Below are positions 47,984-56,839 of a DNA stretch of 64,000 bases, piece after piece. Every line of letters starts with the position of its first letter. Within the stretch, counting starts at the first letter, position 1. The stretch spans positions 1 through 64,000 of the forward strand of contig JACOEH010000015.1 in the NCBI GenBank assembly GCA_024998685.1, in the 5' to 3' direction. Below the pieces are notes generated by a model. The model was not told the DNA's origin and made no database searches. It was given only the letters and a program-made list of their open reading frames with translations. Both the position numbers and the translations under genes were made by a program. This stretch comes from Nitrospira sp. (GTDB lineage: Bacteria; Nitrospirota; Nitrospiria; Nitrospirales; Nitrospiraceae).

Positions 47984-49579
47984 TTAGTTCACATTGCAGA
48001 ATGTCGGAGTTCCTCCTGGTGATAGGGCTGGCTCCTGATCAAGCCAGGCATTCACTGGAGTCACTGACACATTGCATTGTGCATCCACGGCGATATTGAA
48101 GACATGCCACCAAATCCTCGCGCCTTCTCCAGCTGGCGGCGCAAAGACGGTAGTGTTTCCGGCTCTTATCAGCTCCACACGTGCAGGAGACTCAGTGATG
48201 CCCGGGTTCTGCGTCTCGCTGAAATTCTTCACGGCATAAGTGTAGGTCCCCTGCATCAACTTGGTGATTGTCACGACTTCGGGCCCAAAGCTGGTGAGAT
48301 CATCCACGTCAAGACTCGCAAAAGGCAGGGCAGTCAGGGAACCCTTCGCGCCGAAATACACATGACCGGCGTTGGGCGTAAACAGATGAGAATCAAGATC
48401 GAGGGGGCTCGTGCCCCAGGTCAGCTTGATCTTGAAACCGCTGCCGGCGGTGGTCGTAACGAGGCACGGATCCAGCGCAATGTTCGCTCCTGCGGGACCG
48501 GCAGTCATTGTGTTGGTTAATAGCGCGCCAACAAGGGCTGTAATGGTCGCCTTACCATTCTTGCGGATAGGAATCTGAAACGACCCGTCTGTTGCAGTAT
48601 AGACACTTGAAAAACCTGAATAGTCAATGCCATCGCTTTCCACGATAGCGTTGGCGACAAGCTGGCCCGAGGCATTCTTCACGCATCCGCTCACGAAAAT
48701 GGTCTCCATCACTAGATCCGCATTCCAGTAACTAAAACGGGTCACACTGCCTTCATAGTAGCGATCGGAACCGTTCGTGACGAGTGTCGCTTGTCCGTCT
48801 TGTATCCATCGCCCAGTCGAGCCGTCGAAATAGAAGAGCGGAATCGTTGATGGCACATTGGTGGAAGGAGTGGAAGGGGTTCGCGTGCTGACCGGGATGC
48901 GGATAGTTGAGGTATTTCCTGGAGCCAGACTATAGCGCGCGTTGTTGCTGTCACGAACATCTATCAGCATGGCCCCGAAGCTCTCAATCTGAGCGATACT
49001 TCCATTAGTGGAAGCGGTGAAGTCTCCAGGCATATCACTCGTTGTAGTCGCCACGTTGATGGGTGTGACCGAAACCATGACATTAGCAGCGGGAGATGCT
49101 CCCGATTGTGGGATGAGTCCGTTAGGCGGCAATACGATTTGGGCCGAAGAGTTCGGTACGGTTACTGTGCCTCCGGTCGCAATCGCCACATTCTGAGTGA
49201 CGCCATCTTTCAAGAGTTGTATGGTCAGCGATGTGCTCTGGCCTGCTTGTACGCGGGTAATCCGAAAATTCTCCGCAAACCCATCGGCATCCACACGCAC
49301 CACAGTTCGATCAGCCGCAGGCACAGCAAGCGTATAACTGCCATCAGCCCCGGACGAGGCCCGCGCAGACCCTGCCTCGATCGTTGCATTCGCGATGCCT
49401 CCCGAACCATCTGAAGCAATTACACGGCCGGTAATAGTCCCATTGGGAGAAGGTGGTGGTGCTGCCGGTGGCGCATCCTCCCCTCCGCATGCTGCAAGGG
49501 TCGAGAGCAGTAAGAGCGCGGGTATCACACACCAAGCCCGATACCCTGAACACACTGGACGCTGATGGTCTCTCTTCAT
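47984..49579 (-). CDS. surface lipoprotein, paralogue of the 30-33 kb Ig-like lipoprotein
   Basis: A lipobox (LSTLAACGGED) is followed by the same regulatory-like N-terminal domain and central region as the protein at 30-33 kb: GTITGRVIASDGSGGIANATI, VDADGFAENFRITRVQAGQS, SFGAMLIDVRDSNNARYSLAPG and FSYWNADLVMETIFVSGCVKN all have direct counterparts. The C-terminal part differs: LTWGTSPLDLDSHLFTP recalls DUF2135-type domains instead of He_PIG repeats. The two genes lie in different cargo segments of the accessory region. Confidence 0.78.
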   Translation of the reverse strand: MKRDHQRPVCSGYRAWCVIPALLLLSTLAACGGEDAPPAAPPPSPNGTITGRVIASDGSGGIANATIEAGSARASSGADGSYTLAVPAADRTVVRVDADGFAENFRITRVQAGQSTSLTIQLLKDGVTQNVAIATGGTVTVPNSSAQIVLPPNGLIPQSGASPAANVMVSVTPINVATTTSDMPGDFTASTNGSIAQIESFGAMLIDVRDSNNARYSLAPGNTSTIRIPVSTRTPSTPSTNVPSTIPLFYFDGSTGRWIQDGQATLVTNGSDRYYEGSVTRFSYWNADLVMETIFVSGCVKNASGQLVANAIVESDGIDYSGFSSVYTATDGSFQIPIRKNGKATITALVGALLTNTMTAGPAGANIALDPCLVTTTAGSGFKIKLTWGTSPLDLDSHLFTPNAGHVYFGAKGSLTALPFASLDVDDLTSFGPEVVTITKLMQGTYTYAVKNFSETQNPGITESPARVELIRAGNTTVFAPPAGEGARIWWHVFNIAVDAQCNVSVTPVNAWLDQEPALSPGGTPTFCNVN

Positions 49580-49820
49580 GCGAATCTCCTTTTTGTGAGT
49601 GAAGCTCGATTGTTCCAGCTTGAGTCTTCGACCTGTGCGGCATTCATTTTCGATTTTTGAGTTCCAACTCCAAGTGCACCATTACCAATTTGATTTGAAT
49701 GGGCTACGGTGTTGCCATGCGAATATGAGCAGCGCACCCTACCGATTTAAGCCCTGGAACTTATATCCCACAAAGGAACAGGACTGAATGTCTCCGTCTG
49801 TTATTTTTAGGCCCTACTGT

Positions 49821-50180
49821 TTAATAGGGCCATATGTGCCTAGTAGGGAAGTCGTGCCATGGAGTGAGAAGTGAGGATGGAGTTTGGTATTCAGACACTT
49901 TAAACAACCGTTGGCAGAGAGTTCCTAAGCAAACCTCTGGATTACCCGTATGTCCTAGAGCTGCACGAAAGAGAGGAGGCTTCTGTGGCCGTGAGAAAAA
50001 CGAGAGAAATTGATCGTGCACCATCTTTGTGCAGTGAGCATGGTCGTTCGAGAATCGCTTGCGGGCCGCTACGCGATCCTCCGTGCCGTACCCCATCCGG
50101 ATGGCGCAACGCTCCAATTCTTTCTCTTCGGCGGGAAATGAATGGGTCTGGAGGTCATGGACCACTTCTTCTCCACTCAC
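49821..50180 (-). pseudogene. duplicated, truncated 3' end of the GlnE-like gene
   Basis: The 119-codon frame contains VVHDLQTHSFPAEEKELERC and IRMGYGTEDR near its start, then HTKMVHDQF-like text (here HCTKMVHDQFLSFF) and PLFRAALG. Residue for residue this parallels the C-terminal end of the intact GlnE-like protein encoded at 50.4-52.1 kb (MVHDLQTHALPERSEELQRC, VRMGYGMDDR, HTEMVHRTFRSFF, PVFKATL). The original stop is lost and the frame continues into unrelated sequence. It has no upstream part and is joined directly to a groEL relic. Confidence 0.8.
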
Positions 50181-50220
50181 CTCACCACCCTCATCTGGTC
50201 CGACGCATGACGGCCTTAAT

Positions 50221-50320
50221 ACTCTCGACCGAGGTCGTGATCACCGAACTCCCTGAGGAGAAGAAAGAACCGGCTATGCCGGGGGGCGGACACAGCCGGA
50301 GACATGGAGGGATGCACTAA
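50221..50320 (+). pseudogene. relic of the groEL 3' end (relic C)
   Basis: The translated relic reads [20 protein letters not shown], then GGHSRRHGGMH, against [20 protein letters not shown], then [11 protein letters not shown] in the intact groEL. The nucleotide match is high over about 95 bp up to the stop codon. Nothing of groEL upstream of the last 35 codons is present. A terminator hairpin of the groEL type follows. Confidence 0.88.
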
Positions 50321-50361
50321 AACTCAAGAGCTGATGGCCGATAGCTCGGAGAAAAGCATGA

Positions 50362-50387
50362 GGGCTCGGCGGGCAACCGCCGAGCCC
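50362..50387. terminator. groEL-type terminator between relic C and the GlnE-like gene
   Basis: GGGCTCGGCGG pairs perfectly with CCGCCGAGCCC around a GCAA loop and is followed by TTCGTATTTTT. It is 27 bp from the stop of the convergent GlnE-like gene and could serve both directions. Confidence 0.85.
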
Positions 50388-50413
50388 TTCGTATTTTTGG
50401 CTCCCTGCTGCTG

Positions 50414-52138
50414 CTAATGCTTGGACGCTATCGTCTTGAGCGTTGCTTTAAAAACGGGCGAAGTCGTCGACTCGACAAAAAACGATCGAAACGTACGGTG
50501 AACCATCTCCGTATGGCGTTGATGGTCGGCCTGGAACGATTCGATTGCCTTCTTGCGATCGTCCATTCCGTACCCCATCCGGACCGCGCAGCGCTGCAAC
50601 TCTTCTGATCTTTCAGGAAGCGCATGGGTCTGGAGATCATGGACCATCTGCAACTTATGCTCGACATCGCGTAAGAACACATATGCGGCAGTCAGCGCAT
50701 CGCGCTCTTTGATGGAGAGCAGTTTCTTCTGAGCCAGCCGGTTCAGCGAACCGAGCGTGCTGCGATCGAGGAGCGCCGGGACCTTTCGCCCGGCCAAGAC
50801 TTGAACGGTCTGTACAAAAAACTCGATCTCTCGAATCCCGCCGGTCCCCAACTTCACGTTGCGTTGTGCATGGCCACGGTCCGTCATTTTCGCGTCGATC
50901 ATGTCCTTTACGGCGCGAACATCCTGCACAATCACCAACGCCTTCTCGCGATCCAATTTCTCCTCTGTCCCCAACACAAACGGCCTGACCACCTTGAGAA
51001 AAGCCTGCCCGACTTCGTAGGAGCCGGCTACCGGCGAAGCCTTCAACAGAGCCAATCGTTCCCAGACTTGTCCACGCACCAGGTAATGCCGTTGATAGCC
51101 GGCAAGCGAGCGGGCTAATTGTCCGACGGATCCCTCCGCACGTAAACGTAGATCGACTCGAAAGACATACCCTTCCCGCGTAGGTTCCGTCAGAGCCCTC
51201 GTCAATTCACGGGAGAGAATTTCAAAATATTCCTCATTGGAAACACCGACGCCGGCCGGCTTGGCCGCATGTCTGCCTGACGGCGTTCTGGTTTCTCCAT
51301 CATCAGACTCGTAAATGTAGAGCAAATCAACGTCGGAACTGTAATTCAATTCATGTCCACCGAGTTTCCCCATCCCGATGACAGTGAACTTGGTCTCCCC
51401 CCATCGTCCCTGCCGGTTTTGATGCATGGGAACGCCATACTGCCGCTTGAGATCCGCCTCGACCATCTCGTAGGCCGCCTGAATCAGCAGGCAGGCTAAA
51501 TCGGACAATGAGCCGGTCGTCTCCGATACTGTGGCGAGACGAAGAAGATCCCGCACGCCAATACGCAGCATTTCCCGCCGCCGAAACCGTCGCAGAGCGT
51601 CCAGCTTTAATTCCTTGGAAGTCAGGTGCCCGATGCTGTTCCGAAGTGCTTTCTCCATCCCTCTCCGCGTCGGAAGTCGTAATAAAACCTCCTCTTCCGC
51701 CAACCAATACACCAACGTTGGATCTCGGATCAGCGTAAAGGACAAGGCGTCGCTGTTGCCGAAGATCCTACAGAGAAGATCGAGCATGCGCGGCCACGTG
51801 CGCAAGTAATCGAGAAATGAGGTGCGGGATACGCCGGCCAACATGCGCTCCCAGCGGTTCAGCGCCTGATCCGGGTCGGCCGTCCGGGAAATCGATTCCA
51901 TCAACATCGGCAGAATATCGGCCAGCCGCCGGCGTTGAATCGGGTCGCCTGCCATCGCGTCGAGGTTGCGGTCAGCTTGATCGAGATCACGCAGACCATA
52001 AGCCGACAAAATGGCCCGCACTTCCTCGACATTCCGCTTGGCAGCGAGCAAAGCAGGCCTCGGATCCGGCTTGGAGGCATCATTCCGAGCTGAGGACCGG
52101 ACTTGTGGGCATTCAGGCGGTACCGAGAGACGACTCAT
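50414..52138 (-). CDS. glnE: GlnE-like adenylyltransferase, single-domain form (574 residues)
   Basis: GlnE enzymes add or remove AMP on glutamine synthetase. This protein has one nucleotidyltransferase domain with the motif GKLGGHELNYSSDVDL at 257-272 (Asp269 and Asp271 as metal ligands), preceded by a helical region and followed by the GlnE signature KLGTGGIREIEFFVQ. E. coli GlnE has two such domains in 946 residues; here only one is present. A second GlnE-like gene runs divergently 65 bp away. A truncated copy of this gene's 3' end lies on the other side of a terminator. Confidence 0.88.
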   Translation of the reverse strand: MSRLSVPPECPQVRSSARNDASKPDPRPALLAAKRNVEEVRAILSAYGLRDLDQADRNLDAMAGDPIQRRRLADILPMLMESISRTADPDQALNRWERMLAGVSRTSFLDYLRTWPRMLDLLCRIFGNSDALSFTLIRDPTLVYWLAEEEVLLRLPTRRGMEKALRNSIGHLTSKELKLDALRRFRRREMLRIGVRDLLRLATVSETTGSLSDLACLLIQAAYEMVEADLKRQYGVPMHQNRQGRWGETKFTVIGMGKLGGHELNYSSDVDLLYIYESDDGETRTPSGRHAAKPAGVGVSNEEYFEILSRELTRALTEPTREGYVFRVDLRLRAEGSVGQLARSLAGYQRHYLVRGQVWERLALLKASPVAGSYEVGQAFLKVVRPFVLGTEEKLDREKALVIVQDVRAVKDMIDAKMTDRGHAQRNVKLGTGGIREIEFFVQTVQVLAGRKVPALLDRSTLGSLNRLAQKKLLSIKERDALTAAYVFLRDVEHKLQMVHDLQTHALPERSEELQRCAVRMGYGMDDRKKAIESFQADHQRHTEMVHRTFRSFFVESTTSPVFKATLKTIASKH

Positions 52139-52203
52139 GGCGCGGCATTATACTGACTGGCTCCGCTACGCACAATGAAACCCGTTCGGGTATACTGAAG
52201 CCC

Positions 52204-54483
52204 ATGACGATAGGCTCTCTCGATCGCACATCGCTTCTCAACTCGGTTCGTCCGCTCTGCCCTGATATCCAATCCGATGTACTTCAAGATTTTTTCGCCC
52301 GCATGGACGAGGAATATTTCCGGCGGTTCGAACCTCCGACGATTGCCCTGCACGTCCGATTGACGGCACAACTGACACCGGAGCATCCCTGCGAAATCGT
52401 CTTTGCCGAACAACCGGATAAGCGGTTTGAGATTACGATCGTGGCCTATGATTACTTCTCCGAATTTGCCACCATTTGCGGCCTGCTCTCGGCATTCGGC
52501 CTCAACATTGAGGAAGGGCATATCTATACATTTGCCGAAAAGACCGTTCCGCAATCCGCGCGCGCCGGTTGGACAGGATACGGACCGCGTGTTCGTGCAA
52601 AGGGCGCCCTTGGTCTGAACAGAAAAAAAATCGTGGATGTGTTCCGCGTCTTACCGATACCGGGCGAAGAGTTGGGCGTGACCCAACAGAAGCAATTGTC
52701 CGACGCGCTTCATTCGGTGATCACATTGCTGGACACAGGACAATTCGAGGAAGCGCGGCTCGCAGTGAATCGGCGTCTGGTCGAACAGCTCGGCAAGCGA
52801 CGCGGATCCTTCAGCGGTCTGCTCCATCAGGTACAGATCACGTTCGACAACAGCCGATCTCCTACCGACACCATCATGGACATCCGCTCGGACGATACTC
52901 CCGCTTTTTTGTACGCCTTCGCCAACGCCCTCGCGATGCGCAACGTGTACATCTCTAAAGCCCGGTTCGACGTCGAGGATGGGAAGATTCATGATCGTTT
53001 TTATGTCCGCAACCGTCACGGCCAAAAGCTCACCGACGCGACCGATCAGCAACAGTTGCGTCTGACGGCGGTCCTCATCAAACAGTTCACCCATGCCCTC
53101 ACCTGGGCCCCCGATCCGACCAAGGCCCTGGAGGCCTTTGATCAGTTCCTTGATCTGACGGTCCAGCAGGCAAAAGGAAAGGCTCAGCAAGAAACCTTGG
53201 CGTTTCTCAGCGACAAGAAGACCTTTCCTCTCCTCGCCCGACTGCTCGGCGCAAGCGATTTTCTCTGGGAAGACTTTCTGCGTCGCCAATACAGCAACCT
53301 CCTGCCGCTCCTGCAAGGCTATCGTGACGCCCCACTCATGACCACGAGAACGACGCTTCGCAAAGAACTTGATCGTGAGGTCAACCGGGCCAAAACCCAC
53401 GAGGACCGGAAGGCGGCGCTGAACAGCTTCAAGGACCGTGAACTCTTCCGCATCGACATGAAACATATCGTTGAGCCGGACACTGCCCTGCCGGATTTTT
53501 CCGCCGCCTTGACTCAACTGGCCGAGGTCATTGTCGAACGAAGCTTGAAAGACTGCCAGACCAAGTTGGATAAGCTGTATGGCCCAGCGCGCTTGGCGAA
53601 TAAAAAGCCCTGTCCCTTCACTGTTCTCGGCTTAGGCAAATTCGGAGGCAAGGAACTGGGCTATGCCTCTGATATTGAAGTGATGTTCGTCTATGGCGAC
53701 GCAGGCCGAACCGGCGGTAAGCAGTCGATCGAAAACAGCGAATACTTTGAGCGGCTCGGCGCGGAACTCTTACAGTGGATCGAGGCCAAGCAAGAGGGGA
53801 TCTTTCATCTGGACGTACGCCTCAGACCCCACGGCGGGAAAGGTTCGTTGACGAATCCGTTCGACGAGATCACGAGCTACTATAGTGACCACGGGCTCGC
53901 GGCCCCTTTTGAACGTCAGTCGTTGATCAAATTGCGGCATGTGGCGGGTGACGCAGCTCTGAGTAAACGCGTCGAAGCTCATCGCGATAGTTACGTCTAC
54001 AGCCGTAAACCTTGGGATCTTCGTGTCGCCCTCGACTCGCGCCGTCAACAATTGAAGCAACTCGTGGAGCGAGGCACGATCAACCTCAAACATAGCCCCG
54101 GGGGAATTGTCGATATCGAATATGCGGTCCAGTACCTCCAGATCATGCACGGCCATCGACTTCCAAGCCTCCGTACTCCCAACACCATGCAGGCGCTGGC
54201 TGCTCTCGTCGATTGTGGTCTTGTCACGAGACAAGACGGGGACGTACTCCGCAAGGCCTATTTCTTCATCCGGATGCTCATCGACGGTCTTCGCATGGTC
54301 CGCGGCAATGCCAAAGATCGTGTTCTCCCACCTGTCGATTCCGACGAATTCATCTTCCTCGCCCGCCGCGTGGGCTATACCACCGACGACTGGCAAGCAG
54401 GGGCGCGCCACCTTCAGACGGATATCTCGCAGCACATGAAACTCACCAAAGAGTTCTTCGAACGAACATTTGGGCGTCTATAA
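52204..54483 (+). CDS. GlnE-like adenylyltransferase with an N-terminal ACT-like region
   Basis: I start at the ATG at 52204; the frame is open earlier but only as antisense to the divergent gene. Residues about 75-115 (FEITIVAYDYFSEFATICGLL, then SAFGLNIEEGHIYTF) look like an ACT domain of the GlnD type. A helical middle part follows, then a GlnE-like transferase domain with GKFGGKELGYASDIEVMF near residue 478. The second metal ligand is Glu (D-I-E) where GlnE normally has Asp. The late HSPGGIVDIEYAVQYLQ matches the GlnE helical signature. The ACT part could sense an amino acid such as glutamine. Confidence 0.82.
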   Translation: MTIGSLDRTSLLNSVRPLCPDIQSDVLQDFFARMDEEYFRRFEPPTIALHVRLTAQLTPEHPCEIVFAEQPDKRFEITIVAYDYFSEFATICGLLSAFGLNIEEGHIYTFAEKTVPQSARAGWTGYGPRVRAKGALGLNRKKIVDVFRVLPIPGEELGVTQQKQLSDALHSVITLLDTGQFEEARLAVNRRLVEQLGKRRGSFSGLLHQVQITFDNSRSPTDTIMDIRSDDTPAFLYAFANALAMRNVYISKARFDVEDGKIHDRFYVRNRHGQKLTDATDQQQLRLTAVLIKQFTHALTWAPDPTKALEAFDQFLDLTVQQAKGKAQQETLAFLSDKKTFPLLARLLGASDFLWEDFLRRQYSNLLPLLQGYRDAPLMTTRTTLRKELDREVNRAKTHEDRKAALNSFKDRELFRIDMKHIVEPDTALPDFSAALTQLAEVIVERSLKDCQTKLDKLYGPARLANKKPCPFTVLGLGKFGGKELGYASDIEVMFVYGDAGRTGGKQSIENSEYFERLGAELLQWIEAKQEGIFHLDVRLRPHGGKGSLTNPFDEITSYYSDHGLAAPFERQSLIKLRHVAGDAALSKRVEAHRDSYVYSRKPWDLRVALDSRRQQLKQLVERGTINLKHSPGGIVDIEYAVQYLQIMHGHRLPSLRTPNTMQALAALVDCGLVTRQDGDVLRKAYFFIRMLIDGLRMVRGNAKDRVLPPVDSDEFIFLARRVGYTTDDWQAGARHLQTDISQHMKLTKEFFERTFGRL

Positions 54484-54681
54484 CTCCCAAAGAACCCCCT
54501 CCCCACCTCATCCCTTATGAGTTATAGGGAAGTCCTTCTATAATTCATCAAAGTGGACTATCCGACGATAGAACAAATTTCTTCCGAGGATTCGGTTACG
54601 CTCGACTTTCTGAATGGGTATACTTCAATCCCCTAAGACTCCTTTGGTTTGCATAGAGTGACTGAGCCAAACATCTTTTAT

Positions 54682-54740
54682 ATTCGGCTCACATTTCATA
54701 CTCATCATGAGCCGAATAGATGTATAATCGGCTCATGAGC
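54682..54740. promoter_or_regulatory. palindromic operator overlapping the fic start
   Basis: ATTCGGCTCA (54682-54691) and TGAGCCGAAT (54708-54717) are perfect inverted partners. A third copy, ATCGGCTCATGAGC (54727-54740), contains the fic start codon. The same elements recur in front of the Fic pseudogene at 62.1 kb, which supports a binding site for a regulator, perhaps Fic's own winged-helix domain. Confidence 0.7.
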
Positions 54741-55835
54741 TACAACTGGCAACTGAATGACTGGCCCACGTTTCACTATGAGTTATCCGACCTAGAGGAT
54801 ACTCTCCTCTCGTTTGCAGAAAGAACCGGGCACATCAGCGGTCTCGCAAAAGGTTTATCAGCCGAGGAACAGACCGAAGCCGCCATTGAGTTGATGACGA
54901 CCGAGGCCCTCAAGACCTCGGCGATCGAAGGAGAACTCCTCAGTCGAAGAGATGTTCTGTCATCAATCCGAAGGAATCTCGGCCTAACGAAAGAGGCACC
55001 GACCGGTGATAAAAGAGCCATAGGCGTCGCAACCCTGATGACCGATGTCCGTCAGAGCTTTGCGGCGCCTCTCTCTCAAAAGAAGTTGTTTGAGTGGCAT
55101 CGGATGATCATGGCGGGACATCGATATATCCAGTCCGGCCGATGGCGAACCCACGCAGAACAGATGGAGGTCATCTCCGGGCCAGTTGGACATGAGACCG
55201 TTCACTTCGAGGCTCCCCCATCATCGATCGTTCCCCACGAGATGGCGCGTTTCATTGAATGGTTCAATGATACCGGCCCCGACGGAACAAGACACATCAA
55301 GAAGGCCGTGGTGCGCTCCGCTGTCGCACACCTCTACTTCGAGTCGATCCATCCGTTTGAAGACGGCAATGGCCGTATCGGTCGAGCCTTGTCCGAAAAG
55401 GCGTTGTCTCAAGGTCTCGGACAGCCTGCGTTGCTCAGCCTCTCACGTGTCATCGAGGCTAAGCGGAACGACTACTACGACGCACTGCAGCAGGGGCAAC
55501 TGACCAATGAGATCACATCCTGGATCACCTGGTTTGCGAAGATCGCCCTTGAGGCACAAGTTCAAGCAGAAGAGCACATCGACTTTACGCTACGAAAAAC
55601 ACGTCTATTCGATCGCTTTCGAGGCCGACTCAATGAACGTCAGACCCAAATCCTCCGACGCATGCTGGAGGAAGGTCCGAAAGGCTTCGAGGGCGGCATG
55701 AGCGCTAAGAAATACATGTCGATTACGGGCGCACCGAAAGCGACCGCCACGCGCGATTTGCAGGATCTAGCAAAGAAGGGTATCTTCGCGCCCACCGGCA
55801 GTGGCCGGAGCACCCATTACCAGATCAACCTATAA
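54735..55835 (+). CDS. fic: Fic-domain protein with N-terminal DUF4172 and C-terminal winged helix
   Basis: Fic proteins transfer AMP or related groups to target proteins. The inhibitory-type helix motif TSAIEGELLSRRDV is at about 69-82 (the S-x-I-E-G form). The catalytic loop HPFEDGNGRIGRAL is complete, near residue 213. The C-terminal part (AKKYMSITGAPKATATRDLQDLAKKGIFAPTG, in two pieces) is a winged helix-turn-helix. The ATG at 54735 lies inside a palindromic operator, so self-repression is plausible. The DUF72 gene follows after 7 bp. Confidence 0.93.
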   Translation: MSYNWQLNDWPTFHYELSDLEDTLLSFAERTGHISGLAKGLSAEEQTEAAIELMTTEALKTSAIEGELLSRRDVLSSIRRNLGLTKEAPTGDKRAIGVATLMTDVRQSFAAPLSQKKLFEWHRMIMAGHRYIQSGRWRTHAEQMEVISGPVGHETVHFEAPPSSIVPHEMARFIEWFNDTGPDGTRHIKKAVVRSAVAHLYFESIHPFEDGNGRIGRALSEKALSQGLGQPALLSLSRVIEAKRNDYYDALQQGQLTNEITSWITWFAKIALEAQVQAEEHIDFTLRKTRLFDRFRGRLNERQTQILRRMLEEGPKGFEGGMSAKKYMSITGAPKATATRDLQDLAKKGIFAPTGSGRSTHYQINL

Positions 55836-55842
55836 ATGAGTC

Positions 55843-56589
55843 ATGGCTTCTTACATCGGCCTATCGGGCTATTCATACAAAGCTTGGCAGGGACCTGATC
55901 GTTTTTATCCACCCGACATCAAATCAACCGCTTTCCTTCGCTACTACGCCACGAAGTATCGGACTGTTGAACTCGATGGTGTGTGGTATCGGCTCCCGAG
56001 CGAAAAAACTGTGCAGGCGTGGCTCACCGATACTCCTCCTCACTTTCTCTATGCACCGAAAGCCCACCGAGGAATCACACATATCCATCGCCTCAAACCT
56101 GAAGGGCTTCCCATGTTAATGGCCATGCTGCAACGGCTCGACCCACTTCATGAAGCAGGTAAACTCGGCCCGATATTGATTCAACTACCCCCTAATTTGA
56201 AACGCGATGACGGGCGGCTGGAAACGTTTCTTGGATCCCTGCCGACGACCCATCAGTGGGCCGTAGAATTTCGACATGAGAGCTGGCAGGCTGATGAGAT
56301 CGAAAGGATCTTGCGGCGGTATTCGATCGCATGGGCGGCAGTTGAGACGGATGAGCATGAAGCAGAATACCGAGACACAACTCGGTTTCGCTATGTTCGA
56401 CTTCGCAAAAATGCATACGGCCAGACCGAACTCCGACAATGGGCTGAACGATTTCAGAATGCTTCTCAACAGGGACAAGACTGCTTTGTCTACTGCAAGC
56501 ACGAAGACGATGGCTCTCCCTGGCTCTGGGCAGACGAACTTCACCGGCTCCTGAATTCCGAGACAATTTCAAAGCAGCCTTGGGGCTGA
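55843..56589 (+). CDS. DUF72 family protein
   Basis: The 248 residues match DUF72 (YecE-like) throughout: YIGLSGYSYKAWQGPDRFYP at the N-terminus, then KYRTVELDGVWYRLPSEKTV, FLYAPKAHRGITHIHRL, LPPNLKRDDGRLETFLGSLP and a final DCFVYCKHEDDGSPW. The fold is a TIM-barrel type; the biochemical function is not established. It lies 7 bp after fic and is probably cotranscribed. Confidence 0.92.
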   Translation: MASYIGLSGYSYKAWQGPDRFYPPDIKSTAFLRYYATKYRTVELDGVWYRLPSEKTVQAWLTDTPPHFLYAPKAHRGITHIHRLKPEGLPMLMAMLQRLDPLHEAGKLGPILIQLPPNLKRDDGRLETFLGSLPTTHQWAVEFRHESWQADEIERILRRYSIAWAAVETDEHEAEYRDTTRFRYVRLRKNAYGQTELRQWAERFQNASQQGQDCFVYCKHEDDGSPWLWADELHRLLNSETISKQPWG

Positions 56590-56762
56590 ATCGACCTGCC
56601 GGCATACTCTACATCGGTACGTAAAATCGACTTCGCTGCGGCGACCGAATAGACCCGCTACGTCGTCCGACCCTCATTTGAGAATCACGTCTCCGCACGA
56701 CTCACTGGTCTTCGATGGCGCAATTGATATGAATTTCTCCCCCCAAAGGTGGGCTGTTTTCG

Positions 56763-56782
56763 GATACCTCGCTAGGTATCCT
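56763..56782. terminator. hairpin between the DUF72 and Kelch genes
   Basis: GGATACCT pairs with AGGTATCC around CGCT, followed by TTCACC. It is 58 bp upstream of the Kelch gene and may terminate the fic-DUF72 transcript. The surrounding 250 bp hold no gene. Confidence 0.5.
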
Positions 56783-56839
56783 TCACCGGCACAGAACGCG
56801 CACGAATAGTGCCCAACTTACTGAACGAGGTGACGGCTC

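Noticed and set aside
29379-50414. Integrase or transposase to explain the accessory region
   Set aside because: No recombinase, IS ends or tRNA target was seen, so the mechanism of accretion is left open.
51817-52203. Upstream extension of the ACT-GlnE-like frame
   Set aside because: It is antisense to the 5' part of the divergent GlnE-like gene and not protein-like; the ATG at 52204 begins the conserved part.
52651-53517. 288-codon minus-strand frame inside the ACT-GlnE-like gene
   Set aside because: It is antisense to a gene with clear motifs and shows no domain of its own.
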